A stretch of DNA of 16,036 nucleotides. It comes from an uncultured Steroidobacter sp. (GTDB lineage Bacteria; Pseudomonadota; Gammaproteobacteria; Steroidobacterales; Steroidobacteraceae). Under the pieces are notes generated by a model, which made no database searches, had not been told where the DNA came from, and saw only the letters and a program-made list of their open reading frames with translations. Location of the stretch: NCBI GenBank assembly GCA_946478975.1, contig CAMLEO010000153.1, positions 1 to 16,036 on the forward strand. Reading direction: 5' to 3'. The position numbers and the translations under genes were made by a program. Below are positions 1 to 7,135 of the stretch, piece after piece (positions within the stretch are counted from its first letter, which is position 1; the number at the start of each line of letters is the position of its first letter).

Positions 1-1172
1 ACTTCTCGCAGCAGCGCCTTGCCGTCGATCACTTCGTCTTCGCCCGCGAGCACATCCATCGCGATGTAACCGCTGGGATCGTATTGCCGATACACCTGCC
101 TCGGCCCGGCCCACGTTTCTTTCCAAGGCGACAGCTTGCGCACCGGCCGTCCCGCGTACTGCTGCAGCTTGTATGCGCAGTCCAGCGCGGGTGCGTCTTC
201 GGATACCGTTAAATGCGTGCCCAAGCAGAACACATCGATCGGTGCTCTCGCCGCCAGCAGCGCTTCGATGGAATATTCATCCAACGCACCGCTGACGAAA
301 ATGCGCACGTCCTTGCAATCGCCATGATCCAGGATGCTGCGCACGCTTCCTGAGACCTGCGCGAGGTCGCCACTGTCGATGCGCACGGCTTTGATGCGGA
401 TGCCCTCGCCTCGTAAACGGTGTGCAAGATCCACCACGCGTTGGGTCGCTCGATTGACATCGTAAGTATCGATGAGCAGCACGGCGTTGTCGGGATGCAT
501 GCGCGCGAAATTTTGAAAGGCCGCTGATTCCAGTTCGTGAGCCTGCACGAACGAATGAGCCATCGTGCCGGTCATCGGAATACCGTAGCGATACGATGCT
601 TCCACCGTCGCGGTCCGATCGAGCCCACCGATGTAACTTGCACGACTGGCGAGCAATGCCGCTTCGGCGCCGTGTGCGCGGCGCATGCCGAACTCGACCA
701 ACTCGGACTTGGGCGCGGCCAGCCGACAGCGCGCCGCCTTCGACGCCACCAATGTTTGGTAATGCAGGAGGTTGACGATGCGGCTTTCGATGAGCTGCGC
801 TTCGGGCAGCGGCGCCTCGACCCGCAGGATGGGCTCGTGTGCGAAAAACACCGTCCCTTCCGGCACCGCGAACACGCGTCCGCTGAAGCGGAATTTGCGC
901 AAGCGTTCCAACGTGGTGCCGCTGACGCGCGCGGTGCCGTGCAGCCAGTCCAGCTCCTCGGCAGTGAACTTCAGGTCCTCCAGATAATCGAGCACCTGCG
1001 TGAGCCCGGCCGCGACCAGGAAGCTGCGGCGCTCCGGCAAGCGCCTGACAAAGAACTCGAAAATCGCCGTCTGTTCCATGCCCAGGCGGTAAGAGGCATC
1101 GAGCATGGTCAGCTGATACAAATCCGTGAGCAGCGCTGAGGGCTGCTCGGGCCGATGAGGGAATCTGTTCAC
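1..1172 (-). CDS. pncB: Nicotinate phosphoribosyltransferase, 3' end beyond window
   Basis: This enzyme converts nicotinate and PRPP to nicotinate mononucleotide, with ATP hydrolysis, in the cytoplasmic NAD salvage (Preiss-Handler) pathway. I translated it by hand: 390 codons are open and no stop is reached at the left edge, so the C-terminus is missing. It begins with a family-typical LLTDLYQLTM segment near residue 15. It has GTMAHSFV at about 202-209, RIDSGD at 264-269 (the family's phosphate-binding signature) and a GTHLTVSED segment further on. The start is GTG at 1172-1170, preceded by GGGGAG six bases upstream, which fixes the start well. It is divergent from the phosphoribosyltransferase at 1393, so the 220-bp gap should hold both promoters. 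The neighbouring PRPP synthetase makes its co-substrate. The family call is firm; the gene symbol is by family, and it may be a pncB2-like subgroup. Confidence 0.93.
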   Translation of the reverse strand, partial: MNRFPHRPEQPSALLTDLYQLTMLDASYRLGMEQTAIFEFFVRRLPERRSFLVAAGLTQVLDYLEDLKFTAEELDWLHGTARVSGTTLERLRKFRFSGRVFAVPEGTVFFAHEPILRVEAPLPEAQLIESRIVNLLHYQTLVASKAARCRLAAPKSELVEFGMRRAHGAEAALLASRASYIGGLDRTATVEASYRYGIPMTGTMAHSFVQAHELESAAFQNFARMHPDNAVLLIDTYDVNRATQRVVDLAHRLRGEGIRIKAVRIDSGDLAQVSGSVRSILDHGDCKDVRIFVSGALDEYSIEALLAARAPIDVFCLGTHLTVSEDAPALDCAYKLQQYAGRPVRKLSPWKETWAGPRQVYRQYDPSGYIAMDVLAGEDEVIDGKALLRE

Positions 1173-1392
1173 CGCTATCTCCCCAGGCCGTGGAGCGCAC
1201 GGCGCCTGAGTGTAGTCCGCCAACTTGCCCTTCTCCACATCCCACGTTGATTTTGCCGCAGGGCACGAGCGGTTGGACTACGGAGCGCCGCGTAACGGTT
1301 AGCGGAAATGCTCCAGTCTCAGAATATGCGAGGCAGCTTACGCTCGAATCCAGCACACTCGAGTCACGCGCTCACCTACGCTTACGCTCGCC
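1173..1392. promoter_or_regulatory. Divergent intergenic region between pncB-like and phosphoribosyltransferase genes
   Basis: This 220-bp gap must hold the promoters of both divergent transcripts. On the minus side the ribosome binding site GGGGAG of the nicotinate phosphoribosyltransferase gene is clear. On the plus side no ribosome binding site precedes the ATG at 1393. Widely spaced 7-bp inverted arms (GTAGTCC at 1212-1218, GGACTAC at 1275-1281) are visible. No convincing -35/-10 pair or known operator was recognised, so an NAD-type regulator site cannot be claimed. Confidence 0.4.
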
Positions 1393-2055
1393 ATGGAATG
1401 TTTCGAAGATCGCGTCCATGCCGGTCGGGTCCTTGCGGACCTGTTGGGCGCCTATCGTGCCCGAGCGGAGGTCGTCGTCCTCGGCCTGGCGCGGGGCGGT
1501 TTTCCCGTCGCCATTGAAATTGCAACGGCGCTGGCGGCGCCGCTGGACGTGCTGGTCGTCCAGAAGATCGGCGCGCCCGGCCTGCGTGAGTTCGTGCTCG
1601 GCGCGATCGCGCCCGGCGGCGTGGTCGCTCTCAACGACGACGCGCTCACGCTGTGCCTGGATGCCCCGGAGTTCCGCTCGGAGGCCATTCTCGAAGGCAT
1701 GGAGATGAAGCGGCGCGAGGCGTTGTATCGAGGCACTCACGCGCCGCTGATTCTTTCCCGTCGCACCGTGATCCTGGTGGATGACGGCGCCGCCACCGGC
1801 GCTTCGATGCGAGCCGCGATCCGCTCGGCACGAATGTTCGGCGCTCACCGGGTCGTGGTCGCGTTAGGCGTCGCTCCCAAGGAACTGCTGCCGGTGTTCC
1901 GGGTCGAGGCGGACGAAACCGTCTGCGCCAGGATCGTGCCGCACTTCTGCTCGGTCGCCCGGTACTTTCGACAATTTGGCTGCGTCCCGGATGAGGACAT
2001 CATGCCGCAGCTGCACCGATCCCGCTTGCCGGATTATCATAAAGTCCCTTCGTAA
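1393..2055 (+). CDS. Phosphoribosyltransferase-domain protein (COG1926 type)
   Basis: A 220-aa type I phosphoribosyltransferase fold protein. The PRPP-binding loop is clear: VILVDDGAATGAS at residues 126-138. The N-terminal segments GLARGGFPVA (31-40) and VQKIGAPG (56-63) are typical of the predicted phosphoribosyltransferases grouped as COG1926, whose substrate is generally not known. The ATG at 1393 gives the family-typical beginning (acidic/aromatic, DR, then AG and LA). However, no Shine-Dalgarno sequence is visible before it, so initiation may be weak or leaderless. The stop lies 18 bases before the PRPP synthetase start, so the two are almost certainly co-transcribed, and the synthetase could supply its PRPP. 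A nucleobase salvage role is inferred only from fold and context. Confidence 0.9.
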   Translation: MECFEDRVHAGRVLADLLGAYRARAEVVVLGLARGGFPVAIEIATALAAPLDVLVVQKIGAPGLREFVLGAIAPGGVVALNDDALTLCLDAPEFRSEAILEGMEMKRREALYRGTHAPLILSRRTVILVDDGAATGASMRAAIRSARMFGAHRVVVALGVAPKELLPVFRVEADETVCARIVPHFCSVARYFRQFGCVPDEDIMPQLHRSRLPDYHKVPS

Positions 2056-2073
2056 CGTTCCGGCGGTGTCTCG

Positions 2074-3021
2074 ATGCTGTTGTTCGCGCCCAGTCATTCC
2101 GCTGCGTTCGGACGGCGTGTCGCCGACTGCCTGGGAGTAACGCTCGCGAGCAGCGAAGAACGCGAGTTCGGCGGCGGCGAGCACAAGATGCGGCCGCTCA
2201 CGGACGTGCAGAACCAGGACGTGTTCGTGATTCAAAGTTTGTGTGGCGACGAGCACGCGTCCGCCAACGACAAACTGTGCCGCCTGCTGTTCTTTATTGG
2301 TGCGCTCAAAGACGCTGGCGCCCGTCGCATCACCGCTGTCGTGCCCTACTTCGCTTATTCGCGCAAAGATCGTCGCACCCAGCCGCAGGATCCGGTGATC
2401 ACTCGCTACGTCGCGCAGATGTTTGAAGCGGCCGGCGTCGATTGCGTGATCGCGCTGGATATTCACAATGAAGCCGCGTTCGACAACGCCTTTCGCTGCC
2501 AATCGATCCGGCTCGAAGCCGGCGAGATGTTTGCTGCCAGCGTGGCCGCAGACATCGGCGCCTCGCCAGTCACTGTCGCTTCGCCTGATATCGGCGGCGT
2601 CAAGCGCGCTCAATTGTTTCGCGAAGGTCTCGCTCGCAAGCTCGGCCGCGAAGTGGGCTTCGCCTTTCTGGAGAAGCGTCGCAGTGCCGGCGTGGTTTCC
2701 GGCGACATGCTGGTCGGCGATGTCGAGCATCGCACGCTGGTTCTCTACGACGACATGATCGCCTCGGGCACCACGATCCTGCGTGCATGCAAAGTGGCGC
2801 GTCGGGCTGGGGCAGCTCGAATTTACGTCGCTGCTCCTCACGCGGCATTCCTACCCGAAGCTGCGCAGTTATTTGCGAGCGAGGACATTCACGTCGTGCT
2901 GGTGAGCGATTCCATTGCACTGACTGCGAGCTTCGCAAACGTGCCCGGCGAACGCCTGCGTATCTGTTCCGTCGCGCCGCTGGTAGCGGATATGATCCGA
3001 CGACTGGCTGCACACCCATGA
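2074..3021 (+). CDS. Divergent ribose-phosphate pyrophosphokinase (PRPP synthetase paralogue)
   Basis: A 315-aa PRPP synthetase family protein; family members transfer pyrophosphate from ATP to ribose 5-phosphate. Visible motifs are the ATP flexible loop PYFAYSRKDRR (91-101), the metal/ATP-site DIHN (129-132), SPDIGG (170-175) and a PRPP loop YDDMIASGTT (225-234). It differs from housekeeping Prs at several usually invariant places. The FSDGE region reads FGGGE, the QIQGFF stretch after the active-site His is replaced by EAAFDNAF, and the usual DDMIDTGGT reads DDMIASGTT. The length is normal. The catalytic His and the Arg/Lys loop are kept, so it is probably active, but it looks like an accessory paralogue rather than the main prs. 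It sits between a phosphoribosyltransferase and a 76-aa gene whose ATG overlaps its stop. No strong ribosome binding site is visible at 2074. Confidence 0.9.
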   Translation: MLLFAPSHSAAFGRRVADCLGVTLASSEEREFGGGEHKMRPLTDVQNQDVFVIQSLCGDEHASANDKLCRLLFFIGALKDAGARRITAVVPYFAYSRKDRRTQPQDPVITRYVAQMFEAAGVDCVIALDIHNEAAFDNAFRCQSIRLEAGEMFAASVAADIGASPVTVASPDIGGVKRAQLFREGLARKLGREVGFAFLEKRRSAGVVSGDMLVGDVEHRTLVLYDDMIASGTTILRACKVARRAGAARIYVAAPHAAFLPEAAQLFASEDIHVVLVSDSIALTASFANVPGERLRICSVAPLVADMIRRLAAHP

Positions 3022-3248
3022 GTTACGACGACATTCCCGACGTTCGCGACGGCCTGACGCGCAAGGAGCGCGTCGTGTTGTACGTGCTCCACCAGGTGCA
3101 AAAGGAACGCGGCGATCACAACGTGCCGACGACGATGCTGTGGGGCCGGGTGTGTGAGCATTTCTATATCAGCCCCGAAGAGTTGTCGCTGATGCTGGCG
3201 CGGCTCGGGGCTCGCAAAGATTGGACGCCTTCAGACTGGAATCACTAG
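3018..3248 (+). CDS. Small conserved-looking protein of unknown function (76 aa)
   Basis: I do not recognise this family. The ATG at 3018 overlaps the TGA of the PRPP synthetase gene as ATGA, a classic translational-coupling arrangement; longer upstream extensions in frame lie wholly inside the synthetase gene and are unlikely. The product is soluble, with no signal peptide or membrane segment. It has a charged N-terminus, an RKERVVLYVLHQVQKE helix-like stretch near residues 15-30, a middle part around VPTTMLWGRV, and an SPEELSLMLARLG helix near 53-65. This helix-helix-helix pattern could be a small winged-helix-like fold, but that is a guess. Its stop is one base before the aldo/keto reductase ATG, so it belongs to the same operon. 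Its position suggests it works with the PRPP synthetase or phosphoribosyltransferase. Confidence 0.8.
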   Translation: MSYDDIPDVRDGLTRKERVVLYVLHQVQKERGDHNVPTTMLWGRVCEHFYISPEELSLMLARLGARKDWTPSDWNH

Positions 3249-3249
3249 C

Positions 3250-4242
3250 ATGACGCTGCCCTCCCGCTCGTTCGGCCGCACCGGCCGGACCGTCTCGGAA
3301 ATTGGTTTTGGCGCGTGGGCGATCGGTGGCTCGTGGGGTGACGTTGGTGAGGCCGAAGCGCGCGATGCGTTGCTGGCCGCACTCGAAGCCGGTACGACGT
3401 TCATCGACACCGCGGACGTGTACGGCGACGGTCGATCCGAGCGCATCATTCGCGATGTGTTGAAGGAGTGGCGCGGCCCGCCGCCGATGGTCGCAACCAA
3501 GGCAGGTCGGCGCTTGTCGCCTCACACGACGAGCGGCTACACCCGCGCCAATCTGGAAGCATTCATCGATCGCAGCCGCAAGAACCTCGGCGTGGACACG
3601 CTGGACCTGGTTCAGCTGCATTGTCCGCCGACCGAGGTCTATTACCGACCCAAAGTGTTCGACGCGATGGACGCCTTGGTCGCGTCCGGCAAAATCGCCA
3701 GCTACGGCGTATCGGTGGAAAAGGTCGAGGAAGCGCTCAAGGCCATCGAGTATCCGGGCGTCGTCTCGGTGCAAATCATCTATAACATTTTTCGCCAGCG
3801 CCCGGCCGAGCTGTTCTTCCGTGAAGCGAAGTCACGCAACGTCGCGGTGATCGCACGCGTGCCGCTGGCGAGCGGCCTGCTGACCGGCAAGCTCGACCGC
3901 CACTCCAGCTTCGCGCCCGACGATCATCGCAACTTCAATCGTCACGGCGAGGCGTTCGATGTCGGTGAAACATTCTCGGGCGTGCCCTATGACGTGGCAC
4001 TCGAAGCGGTCGATGCCATTCGCGCCTTGGTGCCCGCCGGCACGGGCATGGCCGCCCTGGCATTGCGCTGGATCTTGATGGACGACGCGGTGTCGGTGGT
4101 CATTCCCGGCGCAAAATCACGCGCCCAGGCCCAGGCTAACGCGGCAGCCAGCGCGCTCGCGCCCCTGCCGCCGCAAACCATGGACGCGCTCGAGAAAATC
4201 TACGACGAGAAGATCGCGGCGCACGTTCATCAGCGCTGGTGA
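3250..4242 (+). CDS. Aldo/keto reductase
   Basis: A 330-aa NAD(P)H-dependent oxidoreductase of the aldo/keto reductase superfamily, a cytoplasmic TIM barrel. The catalytic tetrad is visible: Asp53 and Tyr58 in FIDTADVYGDGRSE, Lys84 in ATKAG, and His124 in LVQLHCPP. The C-terminal cofactor-binding segment VIPGAKSRAQAQAN and a terminal helix are present, so the protein is complete. The start follows the previous stop by one base, making it the last gene of the phosphoribosyltransferase operon. The substrate cannot be told from sequence; related proteins act on many aldehydes and sugars. Its stop is separated by a single base from the stop of the convergent DUF962 gene, with no intrinsic terminator between them. 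Confidence 0.93.
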   Translation: MTLPSRSFGRTGRTVSEIGFGAWAIGGSWGDVGEAEARDALLAALEAGTTFIDTADVYGDGRSERIIRDVLKEWRGPPPMVATKAGRRLSPHTTSGYTRANLEAFIDRSRKNLGVDTLDLVQLHCPPTEVYYRPKVFDAMDALVASGKIASYGVSVEKVEEALKAIEYPGVVSVQIIYNIFRQRPAELFFREAKSRNVAVIARVPLASGLLTGKLDRHSSFAPDDHRNFNRHGEAFDVGETFSGVPYDVALEAVDAIRALVPAGTGMAALALRWILMDDAVSVVIPGAKSRAQAQANAAASALAPLPPQTMDALEKIYDEKIAAHVHQRW

Positions 4243-4243
4243 T

Positions 4244-4591
4244 TCAGGTCTTCAGCCGGCCGGTGAGGATGTCGCGATACATGACCCAGTCGCCGAGAAA
4301 ACTGTACAGCGGCCGCTGAAACGTCGCCGGTCGGTTTTTCTCGAACACGAAGTGGCCGATCCAGGCGAAGCCGTAGCCGCACAGCAAGCCCGCCAGCAGC
4401 CAGTACGGGTTGCCGGTTCCGAACAGCAGGACCACGCACGCCAGCGCCAGCGTCGAGCCGACGAAATGCAGCCGCCGGCAGTTGGCATTGCTGTGCTCGG
4501 CCAGGTAGTACGGATAAAACTCCTGGAAGCTCTTGAAGGACTTGGGATCCGCGCCCGCCGCGGTGGCCTGGATGCTTTCGGGTGCCTTCAT
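4244..4591 (-). CDS. DUF962 / Mpo1-like membrane protein
   Basis: A 115-aa member of the DUF962 family, which includes yeast Mpo1, an iron-dependent dioxygenase that shortens 2-hydroxy fatty acids. Family hallmarks are visible: EHSNANCRRLHFVGS at residues 32-46, GHFVFEKNRPATF at 79-91 and PLYSFLGDWVMYRDI at 94-108. Candidate metal-binding histidines are H33, H42 and H80. Two hydrophobic segments (about 43-58 and 62-79) form a membrane hairpin. The ATG at 4591 is chosen over an upstream in-frame start because it has GGGGGAG six bases before it, and the longer form would overlap the yaiW-like gene. It lies 56 bp downstream of that gene on the same strand and is probably co-transcribed. The bacterial substrate is not known. 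Confidence 0.9.
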   Translation of the reverse strand: MKAPESIQATAAGADPKSFKSFQEFYPYYLAEHSNANCRRLHFVGSTLALACVVLLFGTGNPYWLLAGLLCGYGFAWIGHFVFEKNRPATFQRPLYSFLGDWVMYRDILTGRLKT

Positions 4592-4647
4592 TGACGTCTC
4601 CCCCGTACAGCTGGTGGCATCCAGATTACTCCATCGCGGGCGCGGGA

Positions 4648-5763
4648 TCATGGGGGTGCGTCGTTCCGCGCCAGGCAGCGCTGGTAACGGCCTTCCACCC
4701 GGTTCGCGAACCATTCCGTAGTGAGCTTGCGCTTGATCTTCGGACTCTGCAGGCGAATGTTTGGAATCATGGCGCGCGGCACGCCGCCGGCGAGCGCAAA
4801 CACTCGTTTGTAAAGCCTCGTGTCTGAGAACTCCTGCTCGTCCCCCTGCTCCAGATCCTCGCGAATCTCGCGGTCGTCCATGTTCAGCTTTGGAGCGATG
4901 CTGCGAATCGCAAGCTCGGTCCGGCTCGGCTCCGAAGAGCCGTGAATGATCAGATCGCCGTCGAGCGCCAGCGTCCGGCGGGATACCTTGCTGACTGCAT
5001 TCTGAAACGCAGCATTGCGGCTCGCGTAATGACCGGCATTGAAGTCGGCGAATCGAAACTGCATGGCTGGATAGTCGGTCGGGTAGTCCAGCAAATGCGC
5101 GATGCCAAAATACATACCGCCACGACGCGTGAAGACTTCCTGGCGCACGGTGCCGGGCATTGGATAGGGATAGTGTTTTTGCCGGGCGTGCTGCTCGGCG
5201 AACGCGATGCTCACCTGCATCGGCCCGCCGGTGCGCACCGGATTGAAGTCGCCGAACAGCTTCTCGCCCAGCGGCACCATGCCGATGAAGTCCGTGAAGA
5301 TGTCGCTCAACTCCTGCTCGGTCTGCGCCTGCCGCAGTCGTTCGGTGTAGGTTGCGCCAGTCGGCGATCGCAGGCTGAGCGCAGCCGACACCACCAGTCT
5401 CGGAATGTTGTAACGGGCCGCGCGTGAATCGATTTCATGGCGTGCGATCTCGGCCAGCCCCGGCACCGGCGGATTGACCTGAAACGTCGACTCCTGCTCC
5501 GTGATCGCGACCACCGCGCAAATATTCTGCGGCGTCGGCTGGATCGACAGCGCTTCGAACGCCGCGAAGATGTCGATCGCCCAGCCGTTGCGATTCCTGG
5601 CGGACTCCGGCAGGCGCTTGGAAATATCGGCGCGAACCACATCCGGATCGAGCGGCGGCTCGTTGACCTTGGAACTGGTGCACGCGGCCAGCGCACTCAA
5701 GGCCGCGAACACCACGCCAATGCGGATCCAACCTGTTATGAGCAGTCCCAAGCGCCTTCCCAT
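4648..5763 (-). CDS. yaiW: YaiW-like outer-membrane lipoprotein (DUF1615)
   Basis: A 371-aa lipoprotein clearly homologous to E. coli YaiW over its whole length. Shared stretches include NPVRTGGPMQVSIAFAEQ, GTVRQEVFTRRGG, RFADFNAGHYASRNAAFQNA and LALDGDLI. E. coli YaiW is an outer-membrane lipoprotein linked genetically to SbmA-dependent peptide uptake. A signal peptide of about 27 residues ends in a lipobox (LAAC), with the lipidated Cys at residue 28 and Thr at +2, consistent with the outer membrane. The ITEQEST segment near 87-93 resembles the catalytic Glu region of lysozyme-like folds, so peptidoglycan contact is possible but untested. The start at 5763 gives an intact signal peptide, although the ribosome binding site is weak. 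No sbmA is in the window. It lies 55 bp after the preceding short gene on the same strand. Confidence 0.93.
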   Translation of the reverse strand: MGRRLGLLITGWIRIGVVFAALSALAACTSSKVNEPPLDPDVVRADISKRLPESARNRNGWAIDIFAAFEALSIQPTPQNICAVVAITEQESTFQVNPPVPGLAEIARHEIDSRAARYNIPRLVVSAALSLRSPTGATYTERLRQAQTEQELSDIFTDFIGMVPLGEKLFGDFNPVRTGGPMQVSIAFAEQHARQKHYPYPMPGTVRQEVFTRRGGMYFGIAHLLDYPTDYPAMQFRFADFNAGHYASRNAAFQNAVSKVSRRTLALDGDLIIHGSSEPSRTELAIRSIAPKLNMDDREIREDLEQGDEQEFSDTRLYKRVFALAGGVPRAMIPNIRLQSPKIKRKLTTEWFANRVEGRYQRCLARNDAPP

Positions 5764-5818
5764 GGCGCTAACTTAACATTCGCTCCGTCGCGCTGGAACA
5801 ACCATGCACTGCTGCGTG

Positions 5819-6307
5819 TCACCGGGCCCGCGGCGTGGGCAGATCCGCCCAAATCTGCACCTGGTTGCCCGTTGCAGCGACCGAGTAACTGGTGATCGGC
5901 GCAACGAAGTCGCTCACTTGTTCGGCGGCCGTCTCGTTGGTCGGCGTGCGCCACAGCTGATCGACACCTGAGGCGTCGCTGAGGAAATAGATCCACTCGC
6001 CGTCCGCGCCGAAGCGAGGATGATGCACGTTGTAATCATCGTCAGGGAACAACGGCCGCGGCTCGCCTGGATGTTGCAGATCGAGCACCCACACGCGCGT
6101 GCGCGTCCGGTTGGAGGTGATATCGGTCTCGCGTTGATCCCAGACCATCCAACGACCATCCGGCGAGATGGTCATTGCACCGATCTCACGCCGAATGGAC
6201 AGATCGTTTGCTGCGAAAGTCCGCGCCGATGTGACGCTCCCAGCCAGCAGCAGCGCCACGATGCAAATGAGCGGTTTGTAAAACGTATTGGTGATTGACC
6301 TGTTCAT
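5819..6307 (-). CDS. Truncated PD40 beta-propeller / S9-peptidase-like exported protein, possible pseudogene
   Basis: A 162-aa protein with a signal peptide (hydrophobic 12-26) followed by beta-propeller blades like the N-terminus of S9 prolyl-oligopeptidase family enzymes: TISPDGRWMVW at 46-56, TDITSNRTRTRVWVLDL at 61-77 and a WIYFLSDASGVDQLWR blade at 105-120. Full-length relatives usually run to about 600-700 residues with a C-terminal hydrolase domain. Here the reading frame ends at a TGA at 5819 in the middle of what should be the propeller, and no hydrolase domain follows, since the yaiW-like gene starts 55 bp later. The start is good, with AGGAG six bases before the ATG overlapping the TAG of the upstream gene, so it is probably translated. 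It may be a remnant of a lost peptidase or a shortened protein with its own role. Confidence 0.72.
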   Translation of the reverse strand: MNRSITNTFYKPLICIVALLLAGSVTSARTFAANDLSIRREIGAMTISPDGRWMVWDQRETDITSNRTRTRVWVLDLQHPGEPRPLFPDDDYNVHHPRFGADGEWIYFLSDASGVDQLWRTPTNETAAEQVSDFVAPITSYSVAATGNQVQIWADLPTPRAR

Positions 6308-6316
6308 GGTTGTCTC

Positions 6317-7135
6317 CTAGTTCGGCAGTCCAAAAGTGAGGCTCGCGAACACCGTGTCGAAGTCGGCTTCGTCGGCGCTCGGCAAAGGTTGGGTCCACGT
6401 GACATTCAGCAGCCACTGGCCAGCGCCGGGCATAGCGAACACCGCGCGGCCCTGGTCGTCCGTCACGAGCGAAACAGTCGCTTTCGAATCGTCGGCAGGG
6501 TTGCTCAACTTCACCAGCGCGGCTGCGAGCGGTTTGTCTTCGAAGATCACGCGCACGGGCAGCTGCTTGGATCGCGGCTGCGCATATGGATTGATCTCCG
6601 GCACGATCTCCAGTCGCAGCCCGACCGCTCGTGTCACATTCGTCTGCTGTCGAGACGTGCCGACCTGCACCAGTGACTTCGCTTGCCGGCTGTAACGTTC
6701 CGATCCATCGGTGTTCATCAGCCCGCCTTCCTCGCGCGTCGCTAACGCAGGCGTCAGTCCTTCGCTGTGCAAATAGTCGTTGAAGCGGCTCGGCGGCAGA
6801 TCGCTGCGCGCCTGATTGTCGGTTGCAAACACGACCACATACGCACCCGGCGCGGCGAGTTGCAGCTGCGCGTCCACGTCAGAATGAACCTGGCTGCGCA
6901 GATCCAAGCGCTCGTTGCTCGGGCCAATCACTTCGAAGCGAGTGATCCGTCGCGCCGGAATGCTCGAGCGAGTGCTGTGATCGCCATGGCCGACCCGCAA
7001 GCCCAACGGTATCGTTTGCATCGGCTGCCACTGAAACTGCTGAGGTTGCAGCCAGAACTCGTGAGCGCTCACTGCGTGCGGAGCGAACGCGCCCATGAGC
7101 AATGCGCCGAGCACCGATGTGCGTATCGCATTCAT
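6317..7135 (-). CDS. DUF4198 periplasmic protein (possible metal-binding)
   Basis: A 272-aa exported protein of the DUF4198 type. The signal peptide covers about 1-24 and ends AVSA; the predicted mature protein begins HEFWLQP, the usual opening of this family. Cleavage there would leave an N-terminal histidine, and further histidines lie in VGHGDH near residues 49-54. The C-terminal part (about 190-270) looks like an Ig-like beta domain, with a TDDQGRAVFAMPGAGQWLL segment as in carboxypeptidase-regulatory-like folds. Related proteins are described as substrate-binding parts of nickel/cobalt uptake systems, but no transporter is next to it. The ATG at 7135 overlaps the TGA of the DUF4331 gene as ATGA, which settles the start over a longer frame reaching 7393. 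Ligand and role are unknown. Confidence 0.85.
   Translation of the reverse strand: MNAIRTSVLGALLMGAFAPHAVSAHEFWLQPQQFQWQPMQTIPLGLRVGHGDHSTRSSIPARRITRFEVIGPSNERLDLRSQVHSDVDAQLQLAAPGAYVVVFATDNQARSDLPPSRFNDYLHSEGLTPALATREEGGLMNTDGSERYSRQAKSLVQVGTSRQQTNVTRAVGLRLEIVPEINPYAQPRSKQLPVRVIFEDKPLAAALVKLSNPADDSKATVSLVTDDQGRAVFAMPGAGQWLLNVTWTQPLPSADEADFDTVFASLTFGLPN

Noticed and set aside
1212..1281. Inverted 7-bp arms GTAGTCC / GGACTAC in the divergent gap
   Set aside because: The arms are short and 56 bp apart, so chance is likely; kept only as a note in the intergenic entry.
277..1356. 359-aa open frame on the minus strand, rich in Arg, Gly and Ala
   Set aside because: It is an out-of-frame shadow of the nicotinate phosphoribosyltransferase gene, whose own frame gives clear family motifs.
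1864..2841. 325-aa minus-strand open frame
   Set aside because: It is antisense to the PRPP synthetase and the end of the phosphoribosyltransferase, with no recognisable domain or ribosome binding site.
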